A stretch of DNA of 64,000 nucleotides from Mycolicibacterium pulveris (GTDB lineage Bacteria; Actinomycetota; Actinomycetes; Mycobacteriales; Mycobacteriaceae). Made by a program: the position numbers and the translations under genes. Shown piece by piece: positions 17,939 to 26,696 of this stretch. The stretch is from NCBI RefSeq assembly GCF_010725725.1, contig NZ_AP022599.1, forward strand, positions 2,542,001 to 2,606,000. Reading direction: 5' to 3'. How positions within the stretch are numbered: the stretch's first letter is position 1; the number at the start of each line of letters is the position of its first letter. Under the pieces are notes generated by a model. It did no database searches, was not told the origin of the DNA, and saw only the letters and a program-made list of their open reading frames with translations.

Positions 17939-18663
17939 GCGCGCCGACGGATCTCTTTCCCGGATACGCGGTTCCGGCCGGCACCTACGCGGCCCCCGCG
18001 CCGCGGCGCACGTCGCGCAGACGGCTGGTGGTGACGTGGTTGCTGGCCATCGTCGTCGTGGCCGCGGGCCTGGTGGCGCTGTCCGCGGCGATCGACAAGC
18101 CCGCCGCACGGTATGTGTGCCCGCCGGACTGCGGACGACCGCCCACCGGCACCCCGGTGGAGGTCAACCCGCGCTTCACCGCACCCGACGGCGCGTTCTC
18201 GGTGAGCCACCCGGTGGAGAGTTCGGCGTATCGCATCACGACCGAACCCAGTGGGGTGACGGCGGAGTTCTTGGCGGGCGACGGCGGCGTGATGCGGTTG
18301 TTCAGCGAGCCGGCGGCCGGCCGATCGGCACAGGAGATCGCGAAAGCATTGGTGAAGGCCACCTTTCCCGACACCCGCACCGCGTACGAGATTCCCAACG
18401 CGATGGTGGGCTATCAGCCCGGCTACGGCGAGGTCGCCGACTGTTGGCCGCAGGGCGCCAACACCAGCTACGCGAGGATGCGGGTGATGGTGATGGCCGC
18501 GGTGAAGAACGATCTTGCGCTGGTGGCCGCCGCGGTGGGGCCCTATCACGAGTTCGGGCCGGACTTCGGATTCGGCAAACCGTCGGGGGCCAATCTCCAG
18601 ATCGCTTTGGATATGGGCAAATACGTCAACAGCTTCAGCTGGCGCGGCGACCCGCCACGGTAG
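17935..18663 (+). CDS. Single-pass membrane-anchored hypothetical protein
   Basis: I take the GTG at 17935 (GTGA overlap with the previous stop), giving 242 residues; an upstream in-frame start would lie inside the zinc-ribbon gene. A short Pro-rich cytoplasmic part is followed by a helix at about residues 30-52. The extracytoplasmic domain has a cysteine pair (VCPPDCG) close to the membrane and a globular part with FSVSHPVESSAYRI. It has no enzyme motif. It is the third gene of the S53 peptidase operon, so it may be a partner or target of that system, which is inference from position. Confidence 0.7.
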   Translation: MSAPTDLFPGYAVPAGTYAAPAPRRTSRRRLVVTWLLAIVVVAAGLVALSAAIDKPAARYVCPPDCGRPPTGTPVEVNPRFTAPDGAFSVSHPVESSAYRITTEPSGVTAEFLAGDGGVMRLFSEPAAGRSAQEIAKALVKATFPDTRTAYEIPNAMVGYQPGYGEVADCWPQGANTSYARMRVMVMAAVKNDLALVAAAVGPYHEFGPDFGFGKPSGANLQIALDMGKYVNSFSWRGDPPR

Positions 18664-18738
18664 ATGTCGCCGAAACGGACGAAATGGTCGATTCGTGGGG
18701 GAGAGAGAACCGACCAAAACGTCGGTCTCGGCGAGCTT

Positions 18739-18843
18739 CTAGACGGCGCCGTTGAACAGGCACAGCCAGGTGACCACCAGCGCGAAGAGCCCGAGCAGGA
18801 TGGTCACGACGAAATGGCGAAGCAGATGAGTCCGGTCTTGCAC
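18739..18843 (-). CDS. 34-residue single-helix membrane protein
   Basis: A GTG start at 18843 and a TAG stop at 18739-18741 delimit a 34-residue frame. It has a basic start (DRTHLLRH) and then about 19 hydrophobic residues (VVTILLGLFALVVTWLCLF) ending in NGAV. Nearly all third codon positions are G or C, as in real genes here. It lies 63 bases downstream of the fusA2 stop on the same strand, so it could be read from the same transcript. There is no clear ribosome site. Function unknown. Confidence 0.45.
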   Translation of the reverse strand: MQDRTHLLRHFVVTILLGLFALVVTWLCLFNGAV

Positions 18844-18866
18844 AGCGCCCGACGGTAGGAACGCCG

Positions 18867-18911
18867 CCTGAGAATGTCCTGACAGCCGCCGCAGAATCCG
18901 CTGTTCTCAGG
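18867..18911 (-). terminator. Stem-loop spanning the fusA2 stop codon
   Basis: CCTGAGAA (18867-18874) and TTCTCAGG (18904-18911) are perfect inverted repeats. Inside them a further short pair (ACAGC with GCTGT, read on the minus strand) allows a longer interrupted hairpin. It includes the fusA2 stop codon and precedes the small ORF at 18739-18843. There is no U-tract, so it may be an mRNA end or processing structure rather than a classical terminator. Confidence 0.35.
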
Positions 18912-21072
18912 CCGACGCCAGGACCTTGGCGGCGGCGTGCTCGGGCATCGGCTCATAGCGGGCGAAAGACCTGGTGAACGACCCGGCGCCGTGGGCCATC
19001 GAGCGCAGGTCGATGGCGTACCTGGTGAGTTCCACCTCGGGGATCTCGGCCCTGACCAGCGTGCGGTCGTCGTCGACCTTCTCGGTGCCCAGCACCCGGC
19101 CGCGACGGCCCGCCAGATCGCCCATCACGGTGCCCACCAGGTCGTCGGGCACCAGCACCGACACCTCGTCGACCGGTTCGAGCAGGTTCACCTTGGTGGC
19201 CGCGGCGGCCTCACGCAGCGCCAATGCGCCGGCCGTCTGAAACGCGAAGTCCGACGAGTCCACGCTGTGCGCCTTGCCGTCGAACAGGGTGACCCGGATG
19301 TCGACGACCGGATAGCCGGCGCCCACCCCCTTCTCCATCTGCGCCCGGATCCCCTTCTCGACGCTGGGAATGAACTGTCGCGGCACCGCGCCGCCGACCA
19401 CCTTGTCGACGAACTCGAACCCCGACCCCTCCGGCAGCGGCTCCACCTCGATGTCGCACACCGCGTACTGGCCGTGCCCGCCGGACTGCTTGACATGCCT
19501 GCCGTGCCCTTTGACCTTGCCGGCGAACGTTTCTCGCAGCGGCACCCGCAGCTCGACGGTGTCGACGGCGACCCCGTAGCGGCGCTGCAGCCCGTCGAGC
19601 ACCACGCCGGCGTGGGCCTCACCCATCGTCCACAGCACGATCTGGTGGGTCTCGCGGTTCTGCTCGATGCGCAGCGTGGGATCCTCGGCGGCGAGCCGCT
19701 GCAACCCGACCGACAGCTTGTCCTCGTCGGTCTTGGCGCGCGGCTGCACCGCGATCGGCAGCAGCGGCTCGGGCATGATCCACGGCTTGAGCACCAGCGG
19801 GTCCGACTTGTCCGACAGCGTGTCACCGGTTTCGGCGCGGCTCAGTCGTCCGATCGCGCAGATGTCGCCCGCGATCACCGACGCCGCGGGACGCTGCTGC
19901 TTGCCCAGCGGGAAGGACAGCGTCCCGATGCGCTCGTCCTCGTCGTGATCTTCGTGGCTGACGGCCGAGCCGTTGTGGCCCGGCTCGCCGAAGAACGACG
20001 TGAAGTGGCCCGACACGTGCACGGTCGCGTCCGGATTGATGGTGCCCGAGAACACCCGCACCAGGCTGACCCGGCCCACGTACGGGTCCGACGTCGTCTT
20101 GACGACCTCGGCCAGCAGCGGGCCCTTCGGGTCACAGGCCAGCCCCTCCCGCGGCTTGCCCTGCGGCGTGAACACCTCGGGCAGTTTGTGTTCGGGCGGC
20201 GGCGGGAAGGCGCTGGTGATGATCTCCAGCAGCTCCTGGGTGCCGACGCCGGTGCCGCTGCACGCCGGGATCACGGGGAAGAAGGAGCCGCGCGCGACGG
20301 CCTTCTCCAGATCGTCGATCAACACCGACTGGTCAATCTGCTCGCCGCCGAGATAGCGCTCCATGAGCGTCTCGTCCTCGGACTCCTCGATGATCCCCTC
20401 GATCAGGGTGCCCCGCATCTCCTCGATCGCGTCGGCGTAAGAGGCGTCGGGCTCGTGGGTATCGGTGCGCTCGCCGTCGGAATACTCGTAGTGCGTCTGC
20501 GTCAGCAACCCGATCAGGCCCGTGCACGGCGAATTCGCGGGCAGATACAGCGGCAGCACCTTGTCCCCGAACGCCTGCTGGATGCCGGCCAGCGCGGTGT
20601 CGTAGTCGGCGCGGGCGTGATCGAGCTTGGTGATCACCACCGCGCGCGGCATGCCGACCTGGCTGCACTCCTGCCACAGCGCTTTGGTCGGCTCGTCGAC
20701 GTGTTCGTTGGCCGCGATCACGAACAGCGCACAGTCCGCGGCGCGCAGGCCGGCGCGCAGTTCACCGACGAAGTCGGCGTAGCCGGGGGTGTCGATGAGG
20801 TTGACCTTGATGCCGTCGTGCTTCAGCGACGCCAGCGCCAGCCCGACCGAGCGCTGCTGGGCGATCTCGGCCTCGTCGAAGTCGCACACCGTGGTGCCTT
20901 CCACGACCGAGCCGGCCCGGTTGAGTACTCCGGAAGCGACGAGCAGGGCTTCGACGAGTGTGGTCTTGCCGCCACCCGATGGGCCCACCAGCACCACGTT
21001 TCGGATGGCGGCCGGACTGTCCGCGGTGGGGGCGGCTCCGGCACCACCGGAAGTTGTCGTCTTGTCAGCCAT
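18907..21072 (-). CDS. fusA2: EF-G-like translational GTPase paralogue FusA2
   Basis: The ATG at 21072, preceded by AGGAGG, gives 721 residues, normal for this paralogue (M. tuberculosis Rv0120c). The GTPase domain is N-terminal: G1 GPSGGGKTT (about 28-36), G3 DTPGYADF (about 94-101), G4 TKLD. EF-G domains II to V follow, with the domain IV pattern near GHGRHVKQSGGHGQYA. In canonical EF-G the G3 box is DTPGH and the His helps GTP hydrolysis; here residue 98 is Tyr. The protein is therefore not simply a second housekeeping EF-G. Its true role is not known to me. A PPOX-type gene lies upstream on the same strand, as in M. tuberculosis. Confidence 0.93.
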   Translation of the reverse strand: MADKTTTSGGAGAAPTADSPAAIRNVVLVGPSGGGKTTLVEALLVASGVLNRAGSVVEGTTVCDFDEAEIAQQRSVGLALASLKHDGIKVNLIDTPGYADFVGELRAGLRAADCALFVIAANEHVDEPTKALWQECSQVGMPRAVVITKLDHARADYDTALAGIQQAFGDKVLPLYLPANSPCTGLIGLLTQTHYEYSDGERTDTHEPDASYADAIEEMRGTLIEGIIEESEDETLMERYLGGEQIDQSVLIDDLEKAVARGSFFPVIPACSGTGVGTQELLEIITSAFPPPPEHKLPEVFTPQGKPREGLACDPKGPLLAEVVKTTSDPYVGRVSLVRVFSGTINPDATVHVSGHFTSFFGEPGHNGSAVSHEDHDEDERIGTLSFPLGKQQRPAASVIAGDICAIGRLSRAETGDTLSDKSDPLVLKPWIMPEPLLPIAVQPRAKTDEDKLSVGLQRLAAEDPTLRIEQNRETHQIVLWTMGEAHAGVVLDGLQRRYGVAVDTVELRVPLRETFAGKVKGHGRHVKQSGGHGQYAVCDIEVEPLPEGSGFEFVDKVVGGAVPRQFIPSVEKGIRAQMEKGVGAGYPVVDIRVTLFDGKAHSVDSSDFAFQTAGALALREAAAATKVNLLEPVDEVSVLVPDDLVGTVMGDLAGRRGRVLGTEKVDDDRTLVRAEIPEVELTRYAIDLRSMAHGAGSFTRSFARYEPMPEHAAAKVLASA

Positions 21073-21279
21073 GGCAGTGCCTCCTGACGGTGGTGTGTAC
21101 CCCACCATTCCCCGAACCGACACCGAGCACAAGGGATCCGGCGACTTTTGCGGCGTGGGGCGTTTACCGCTGTGCCGTCGACAGGTTCAGCGCGTCGATT
21201 TCTTCACCAGGGTCGTGCTCAAGGGCCGTCGGGCAGCCCTCACGCAGAAGTCGGCGCCCGAGTGGGCAGGCGTGAGGCT

Positions 21280-21690
21280 TCAGGCGCGCCAGGACGTCCA
21301 CCGGTCGACGGCCACGGTCACCACCGGCCCGTCCAACGCAATCCGTTGGTACTGAGGGTATTTGCTGCGCAGCAGCGCATAGCCGACGGCAAGAGCCTCG
21401 CCGCTGTAGTGCACCTCGGCCAGTCCGTCGGCGCGCACCCACCACAGCTGCGTCCAGTCCTCGTCGTAATGATCGACCAGCATGCTCACCCGGGGGTTGG
21501 CCTCGATGTTGGTCAGTCGCCGCAGCCGTTGGGTGGACTTCCGCTTGGCGTCGACGGCCGTGTAGACGACGCCGTTGTGCACGCCGAACACCACGGGCAC
21601 CAGGTGTGGCGCGCCGTTGGCCCCGACGGTGGCCAGCATCGCCACCGGCGACTCCCCGAACATGGCCGCGGCGTCCTCGAATTCGGCCAT
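21280..21690 (-). CDS. PPOX-class F420-dependent oxidoreductase family protein
   Basis: The 136-residue protein has the split-barrel flavin/F420-binding fold of the pyridoxamine-phosphate-oxidase-like family. It shows the early strands [20 protein letters not shown] and the basic segment [11 protein letters not shown] that in such proteins contacts the cofactor phosphates. It matches the TIGR03668 type (M. tuberculosis Rv0121c), which also lies beside fusA2. Mycobacterial members generally use F420 rather than FMN, but the cofactor is not proven by sequence. The 207 bases between this gene and fusA2 hold nothing I recognise. Confidence 0.85.
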   Translation of the reverse strand: MAEFEDAAAMFGESPVAMLATVGANGAPHLVPVVFGVHNGVVYTAVDAKRKSTQRLRRLTNIEANPRVSMLVDHYDEDWTQLWWVRADGLAEVHYSGEALAVGYALLRSKYPQYQRIALDGPVVTVAVDRWTSWRA

Positions 21691-21721
21691 GGGCCCAGCC
21701 TATTCCAGGCTGCGCCAAGCG

Positions 21722-22177
21722 CTAGGGCCGTCGCGGTGCGACGCTGATCGGCCTGCGCGTCTCCTTGGTGCGCGTCACCCCGAACTCGGGTTCCTTGGTG
21801 ACCCGCGTCGGCGACGCCACCTCGGCGGTGCGCGCCGGCGGCGGTACGACGGGCTGGGCGGTCACCTCGGCGGGCGCAGGGGGCGGCGCGACCGGGGGCG
21901 GCGGCGCGGACGGTCCGGCGCTGGTGGCGACGGGCGCCGACGACGGGGCGGGGCGCGGCGCGGACGTCGCGGTCGGACCCTGCTCGACGACGACGTCGGC
22001 GTCGGACCCGTCGAACAGCAGCAACGCCCCCGACACGACGATGGCCACCGCCGCGGCGGCCACCGCGAACAGCGCCGCCATCGCCTGCCTGCCTCGATAC
22101 CACGGCGTGGGAACGGGTTCGAAGCGCCAGGTGCTCGGGTCGAAGGCGTCGAACGACGCGACCTCGCGCTCAGCCAT
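21722..22177 (-). CDS. Membrane-anchored Pro/Ala-rich hypothetical protein
   Basis: The 151-residue product has a soluble start (DAFDPSTWRFEPVPTPWYRGR), one membrane helix at about residues 32-55, and an extracytoplasmic tail of about 95 residues. The tail is dominated by Pro, Ala, Ser and Val (APPPPVAPPPAP), which suggests a wall-spanning, extended segment. The N-terminal motif with Trp/Tyr residues before the helix is the only part that looks conserved. No enzyme motif. Function unknown. Confidence 0.65.
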   Translation of the reverse strand: MAEREVASFDAFDPSTWRFEPVPTPWYRGRQAMAALFAVAAAAVAIVVSGALLLFDGSDADVVVEQGPTATSAPRPAPSSAPVATSAGPSAPPPPVAPPPAPAEVTAQPVVPPPARTAEVASPTRVTKEPEFGVTRTKETRRPISVAPRRP

Positions 22178-22282
22178 CCACCGATGCTATCGCCGGTATG
22201 AGCACCGTCGACGGCCGTCGCGCAGCATCCGCGACCGCGATAGGGTGCGAGCGCGCTCACCCGACTCGGAAGGTTGGCAACG

Positions 22283-23407
22283 ATGAAATCACGCCTGGCG
22301 GCCGTCACCGCGTCCGCGCTCCTGCTCGTCGGCTCGGCGGCCTGCGCCCCACCGGAGAAGGACAGCGGAGGGGAGCAGACGCAGTCCGGGGTCAAGGCCG
22401 GCGAGGCCACCTCGGCGGCCGATTTCGGCGGCATGGACGGGCTCATCGAGGCGGCCAAGAAGGAAGGTGAGCTCAACGTCATTGCGCTGCCGCCGGATTG
22501 GGCTAACTACGGCACCATCATCTCGACCTTCGAGGACAAGTACGGCATCAAGGTGAACTCGTTGCAGCCCAACGCCTCCAGCCAGGAGGAGATCAACGCG
22601 GCCACCCAGCAGAAGGGCAGATCGACCGCGCCCGACGTCTTCGACCTCGGTCAGGCGGTCGCGCTGGCCAACACCTCGATGTTCGCGCCCTATCGGGTCA
22701 CCACCTTCGACGACGTCCCGGCGGCCTTCAAGGACCGCGAGGGCACCTGGGTCAACGACTACGGCGGCTACATGTCGATCGGGTATGACTCGGCCAAGGT
22801 GCCCGAGGTGACCAGCGTCGACGACCTGCTCAAGCCGGAGTTCCGGGGCAAGGTCGCGCTCAACGGCGATCCCACCCAGGCCGGCGCGGCCTACTCCGGG
22901 GTGCTGATGGTGGCGCTGTCGCAGGGCGGTTCGGTCGACGACATCGCTCCGGGCGTCGAGTTCTTCCGCAAGCTGAACCAGGCGGGCAACTTCCTGCCGG
23001 TCGACCCGACGCCGGCCACCATCGAATCGGGCCAGACGCCGGTGGTGATCGACTGGAACTACCTCAACGCCGCGCAGAGCCAGAAGTTGCCGTCCTGGCG
23101 GGTGTTCGTGCCGCCGTAGTACCCCGTCGCGGGCTACTACTACCAGGCGATCAACAAGGACGCCCCGCACCCGGCCGCGGCCCGGCTCTGGCAGGAGTTC
23201 CTCTTCAGCGACGAGGGCCAGAACCTGTTCGCCGCCGGCGGGGTCCGGCCCGCGCGCGCCGACAACATGATGACCGACGGCACCCTCGATTCGGCCGCGG
23301 CCGCGACCCTGCCCATCATCGACGGACCGGTCACGGTGCCCAGCCCGGAGGAGACCGAGAAGGCGACCGCTTATCTGGCCGAGCACTGGGCCGGCGCGGT
23401 CGGCTGA
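22283..23407 (+). pseudogene. ABC importer substrate-binding protein gene with in-frame TAG
   Basis: The ATG at 22283 has a good ribosome site (GGAAGG). The frame encodes a lipoprotein signal (LLVGSAAC) and a periplasmic binding domain of the PotD/AfuA type (GELNVIALPPDWANYG). TAG at 23117-23119 interrupts it at codon 279. The same frame then continues for 95 codons with clear family sequence (YYYQAINKDAPHPAAARLW and FLFSDEGQNLF) to TGA at 23405-23407. There is no frameshift, so one base change explains it. The truncated product would lack the last quarter of the domain and probably not fold. A sequencing error or stop readthrough are the alternatives. Two permeases and an ATPase follow in an intact operon. 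Confidence 0.85.
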
Positions 23408-23414
23408 CCGTCCC

Positions 23415-24275
23415 ATGCCGGGACCAGCGATGCGCAGGCGATTCGGCGAGGCGCTGCCGCTGTTGCCGTTTCTGGCGATCGTGGTGACGTTTCTTCTCGT
23501 CCCGACCGTGACGGTGATCGTCAACGCGTTCTTCGCCGACGGGGCGTTCTCGCTTGGCCAGATCCAGGCGCTGTTCTCGGGGGCGGCGCTGGCGGCGCTG
23601 TCCAAGAGCCTGCTGCTGTCGGGTAGCACGGCGATCATCGGCGCGGTGTTCGGCACGGTGCTGGCCTGGTTGATCGCCAGCAGCCCACCCACCTCGATGG
23701 TGCGTCGCGGTGTGCTCTCGGTGTGCAGTGTGCTGGCTCAATTCGGCGGCGTGGCGCTGGCTTTCGCGTTTCTGGCGACGGTGGGCCTCAACGGTGTGCT
23801 GACGCTGTGGCTGCAGCAGGCGTTCGGCTGGAACCTGGCGGGCTCGGGCTGGCTGTACAGCCTGACCGGGCTGATCCTGGTGTACTCCTACTTCCAGATC
23901 CCGTTGATGGTGCTGGTTTTCCTGCCTGCGCTCGACGGGCTGCGGGTGCAGTGGCGGGAAGCGGCGGTCAGCCTCGGCGCAACGCGGTGGCAGTACTTCC
24001 GTTGGGTCGCGGTGCCGCTGTTGACGCCCGCGTTCCTCGGCGCGACGCTGTTGTTGTTCGCCAACGCCTTTGCCGCGTACGCGACGGCGGCCGCGCTGGT
24101 CAGCCAGGGCAGCCCGATCGTGCCGCTGCTGATCCGGGCGGCGCTGACCAGTGAGGTGGTGCTCGGCCAGTCGGGGTTCGCCTACGCGCTGGCGCTCGAG
24201 ATGGTGGTGGTCGTGGCGGTGGTGATGGTGGCCTACAACATGCTGGTGCGACGCAGCGCGCGGTGGCTGCGATGA
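23415..24275 (+). CDS. ABC importer permease, first subunit
   Basis: The 286-residue protein has six predicted helices and the EAA motif of binding-protein-dependent permeases (REAAVSLGATRWQYFRWVAVPLL, about residues 180-200), which docks the ATPase. It belongs to the polyamine / Fe(III) / 2-aminoethylphosphonate group of type I importers. It starts 7 bases after the end of the binding-protein gene, and its stop overlaps the next permease (ATGA). Substrate not determined. Confidence 0.9.
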   Translation: MPGPAMRRRFGEALPLLPFLAIVVTFLLVPTVTVIVNAFFADGAFSLGQIQALFSGAALAALSKSLLLSGSTAIIGAVFGTVLAWLIASSPPTSMVRRGVLSVCSVLAQFGGVALAFAFLATVGLNGVLTLWLQQAFGWNLAGSGWLYSLTGLILVYSYFQIPLMVLVFLPALDGLRVQWREAAVSLGATRWQYFRWVAVPLLTPAFLGATLLLFANAFAAYATAAALVSQGSPIVPLLIRAALTSEVVLGQSGFAYALALEMVVVVAVVMVAYNMLVRRSARWLR

Positions 24276-25063
24276 GCCGGACGACGCTGGGCCGCAAGCT
24301 CATTCGGGCGCTGCTGTGGCTGCTGTTCGGGACGTTCTTCCTGTTCCCGCTCTACGCGATGGCCGACTTCTCCACCCGCGATCTCGTCGCGGGCGGGCGA
24401 ACCTTGCGCGCATGGGCCAACCTGATCACCGACGACGCGCTGTACTCGGCGATCGTGATATCCCTGCTGCTGGCGGTGTTCACCGTCACGGCGATGCTGG
24501 TGCTGCTGGTGCCGACGATGATCTGGGTGCGGCTACGCGCACCGTGGGCCAAGGGCATGGTGGAATTCCTGTGCCTGTTGCCGTTGACCATCCCGGCGCT
24601 GGTGATCGTCGTGGGCCTGCGCAACGTGTATCTGTGGGTGACCTATCTTCTCGGCGAATCCGCCCTGACGCTGACGTTCGTCTACGTCGTGCTGGTGTTG
24701 CCGTTCGCCTACCGCGCGCTGGACGCGGCGCTGTCGGCGATCGACCTGCAGACGCTCACCGAGGCCGCCCGGTCGCTGGGTGCCGGGTGGACCGCCACGA
24801 TCCTTCGCGTCGTGGTGCCGAACATCTGGTCGGGGATCCTGTCCGCGGCGTTCATCTCGATCGCGGTGGTGCTGGGCGAGTACACCATCGCGTCGCTGTC
24901 CGGCTTTGAGACGTTGCAGGTGCAGATCGTGGCGATCGGCAAGAACGACGGCCCGACCTCGGTGGCCGCGTCACTGGCCGTGCTCTTGTTGGGTTTCGTT
25001 CTGCTGCTCGCGCTTTCGCTGCTGACCCGCGGGCGGCGGCGCGTCGAGGGTGTGCTGCCGTGA
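24272..25063 (+). CDS. ABC importer permease, second subunit
   Basis: I use the ATG at 24272, which overlaps the previous stop; this gives 263 residues. Six helices and the EAA loop EAARSLGAGWTATILRVVVPNIW (about residues 165-190) identify it as the partner permease, PotC/PotI-like. It should form a heterodimer with the product of the preceding gene. It overlaps the ATPase gene by 4 bases (GTGA), so all three genes are translationally coupled. Confidence 0.9.
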   Translation: MSRTTLGRKLIRALLWLLFGTFFLFPLYAMADFSTRDLVAGGRTLRAWANLITDDALYSAIVISLLLAVFTVTAMLVLLVPTMIWVRLRAPWAKGMVEFLCLLPLTIPALVIVVGLRNVYLWVTYLLGESALTLTFVYVVLVLPFAYRALDAALSAIDLQTLTEAARSLGAGWTATILRVVVPNIWSGILSAAFISIAVVLGEYTIASLSGFETLQVQIVAIGKNDGPTSVAASLAVLLLGFVLLLALSLLTRGRRRVEGVLP

Positions 25064-26094
25064 GCGTCTCGGTCGACTTCACCGACGTCACCCGCAGCTA
25101 CGGCGCCGTCAAGGCACTCGACGGTTTCACGCTGCACATCGCACCCGGGGAACTCATCGCCCTGCTGGGGCCCTCGGGCTGCGGCAAGACCACCGCGCTC
25201 CGCATCCTGGCCGGCCTGGACGACGCCACGTCGGGTTCCGTTGCCGTCGACGGGCGCGACATCAGCGACGTTCCGGCGAACAAGCGCGACATGGGCATGG
25301 TGTTTCAGGCCTATAGCCTGTTCCCGCACCTGACCGTGCTCGACAACGTCGCGTTCGGGCTCACGATGCGCGGAAACTCCAAGAGACAACGGCTTTCTCG
25401 GGCCGCCGACATGCTCGACATGGTCGGGTTGGCCGAGCACCGCGACAAGTTCACCAGCGAACTGTCGGGCGGTCAGCAGCAGCGGGTCGCGCTGGCCCGC
25501 GCGCTGGCGATCGCGCCGCGCGTGCTGTTGCTCGACGAACCGCTCTCGGCGCTGGACGCCAAGGTGCGTGCCGCGCTGCGCGACGAGATCCGGCGAGTGC
25601 AACTCGAGGTCGGCACGACGACGGTGTTCGTCACGCACGATCAGGAGGAGGCGCTGGCCGTCGCCGACCGGGTCGGCGTGATGAGCCAGGGCAGGCTCGA
25701 ACAACTGGCACCGCCTGCCGAGGTGTACGCCCGCCCGGCGACACCGTTCGTCGCCGAGTTCGTCGGGCTCACCAACAAGGTGCCCGCACAGGTGTCGGGC
25801 GGACACGCGCACGTGCTCGGCGTCTCGGTGCCCACCCTGCCGGGCTCGGTGACCTCCGGGCCCGGGCTGGCGATGGTGCGTCCCGAGGCGATCACCGTCG
25901 TCGCCGACCCCGCGGGCACGGCGACCGTCACCTCGGTGGCCTTCCTCGGGCCGATCTCGCGGGTATATCTCACGCTGCCCGACGGCCTGGTGCTCAGCGC
26001 GCAGATGGCCAGCGCGCAGGCGCGGGCGTTGACGCCCGGTGACGCGGTGAGCATCGGCGTCGAATCCGGCGGGGTGCTGGTGGTGCCCGCCTGA
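25060..26094 (+). CDS. ABC importer ATP-binding protein
   Basis: The 344-residue ATPase has every expected motif: Walker A GPSGCGKTT (about residues 38-46), Q-loop VFQAYSLFPH, signature LSGGQQQRVALARAL, Walker B VLLLDEPLSALD, and H-loop FVTHDQEEA. A C-terminal TOBE-type domain follows (about 240-344). This layout is that of PotA/FbpC/CysA-type importers. It is the last gene of the operon and ends directly next to the convergent MarR gene. ATPase and permeases look intact although the binding-protein gene is interrupted. Confidence 0.95.
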   Translation: MSVSVDFTDVTRSYGAVKALDGFTLHIAPGELIALLGPSGCGKTTALRILAGLDDATSGSVAVDGRDISDVPANKRDMGMVFQAYSLFPHLTVLDNVAFGLTMRGNSKRQRLSRAADMLDMVGLAEHRDKFTSELSGGQQQRVALARALAIAPRVLLLDEPLSALDAKVRAALRDEIRRVQLEVGTTTVFVTHDQEEALAVADRVGVMSQGRLEQLAPPAEVYARPATPFVAEFVGLTNKVPAQVSGGHAHVLGVSVPTLPGSVTSGPGLAMVRPEAITVVADPAGTATVTSVAFLGPISRVYLTLPDGLVLSAQMASAQARALTPGDAVSIGVESGGVLVVPA

Positions 26095-26607
26095 TCAGGT
26101 CGTGCGGGGCCACATCAAGGCGAGAAGCCGGGCCTCGTCCTCGGGTTCGCCTGCCGCCGAGGCGAACGCCCCCATCGCCGCGCCGACCGCGCTGCGTTCG
26201 GCGGGCGTCATCGTGCGAAGCACCCGTTCGATCTCCTCGCGCCGCCGCTGGGTCAGCTTGTCGACCAGCCGCTGCCCGGCCGGGGTCAGCGTCAACGTGA
26301 TGTTGCGCCGGTCGATGGCCGATTCCCGCCGGTTGAGCAGGCCCGCCTGGATGAGCCGTTCACAGGTTCGGCTGGCATTGGACGGGTTGACCGCCAGCCC
26401 GGCGGCGACCGCCCCGAGGTTCAACGGGCCCCGGGTGTGCACCATCACCAGCACCCGCAGCTGCGGCACGGTGACGAGTTCCTCGACACCGGCGAGCGAG
26501 GCTGCGACCATGCCGACGATCGCCCGAGACGCCCGCAGCACCTCGTCGACCTGGCCGGCCAACGCGTCCTCGCCGCTGTCGGTCGGGGTGTCGGGTACTG
26601 AAGTCAT
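26095..26607 (-). CDS. MarR-family transcriptional regulator
   Basis: The ATG at 26607 gives 170 residues. The winged helix-turn-helix lies at about residues 55-120: the recognition region is AGLAVNPSNASRTCERLIQAGLL and the wing is ESAIDRRNITLTLTPAGQRLV, both standard for MarR. C-terminal helices would form the dimer interface. It is divergent from the lipoprotein gene that starts 90 bases away, and convergent with the ABC operon. Either could be its target; the sequence shows no obvious operator. Confidence 0.88.
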   Translation of the reverse strand: MTSVPDTPTDSGEDALAGQVDEVLRASRAIVGMVAASLAGVEELVTVPQLRVLVMVHTRGPLNLGAVAAGLAVNPSNASRTCERLIQAGLLNRRESAIDRRNITLTLTPAGQRLVDKLTQRRREEIERVLRTMTPAERSAVGAAMGAFASAAGEPEDEARLLALMWPRTT

Positions 26608-26696
26608 ACCGAGGATCCTGCCGACAAGGGTTGCGCCGACGCAACTGGAAGTGGGCAAGATGTGCGGGTGACGATGCTGACCCGAACTGGCGGGAA

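Noticed and set aside
18937..21087. Plus-strand open frame of 716 codons antisense to fusA2
   Set aside because: It mirrors the full length of fusA2, whose product has all EF-G motifs. The antisense product is Arg/His/Gln-rich and has no family pattern; long antisense frames are normal in high-GC DNA.
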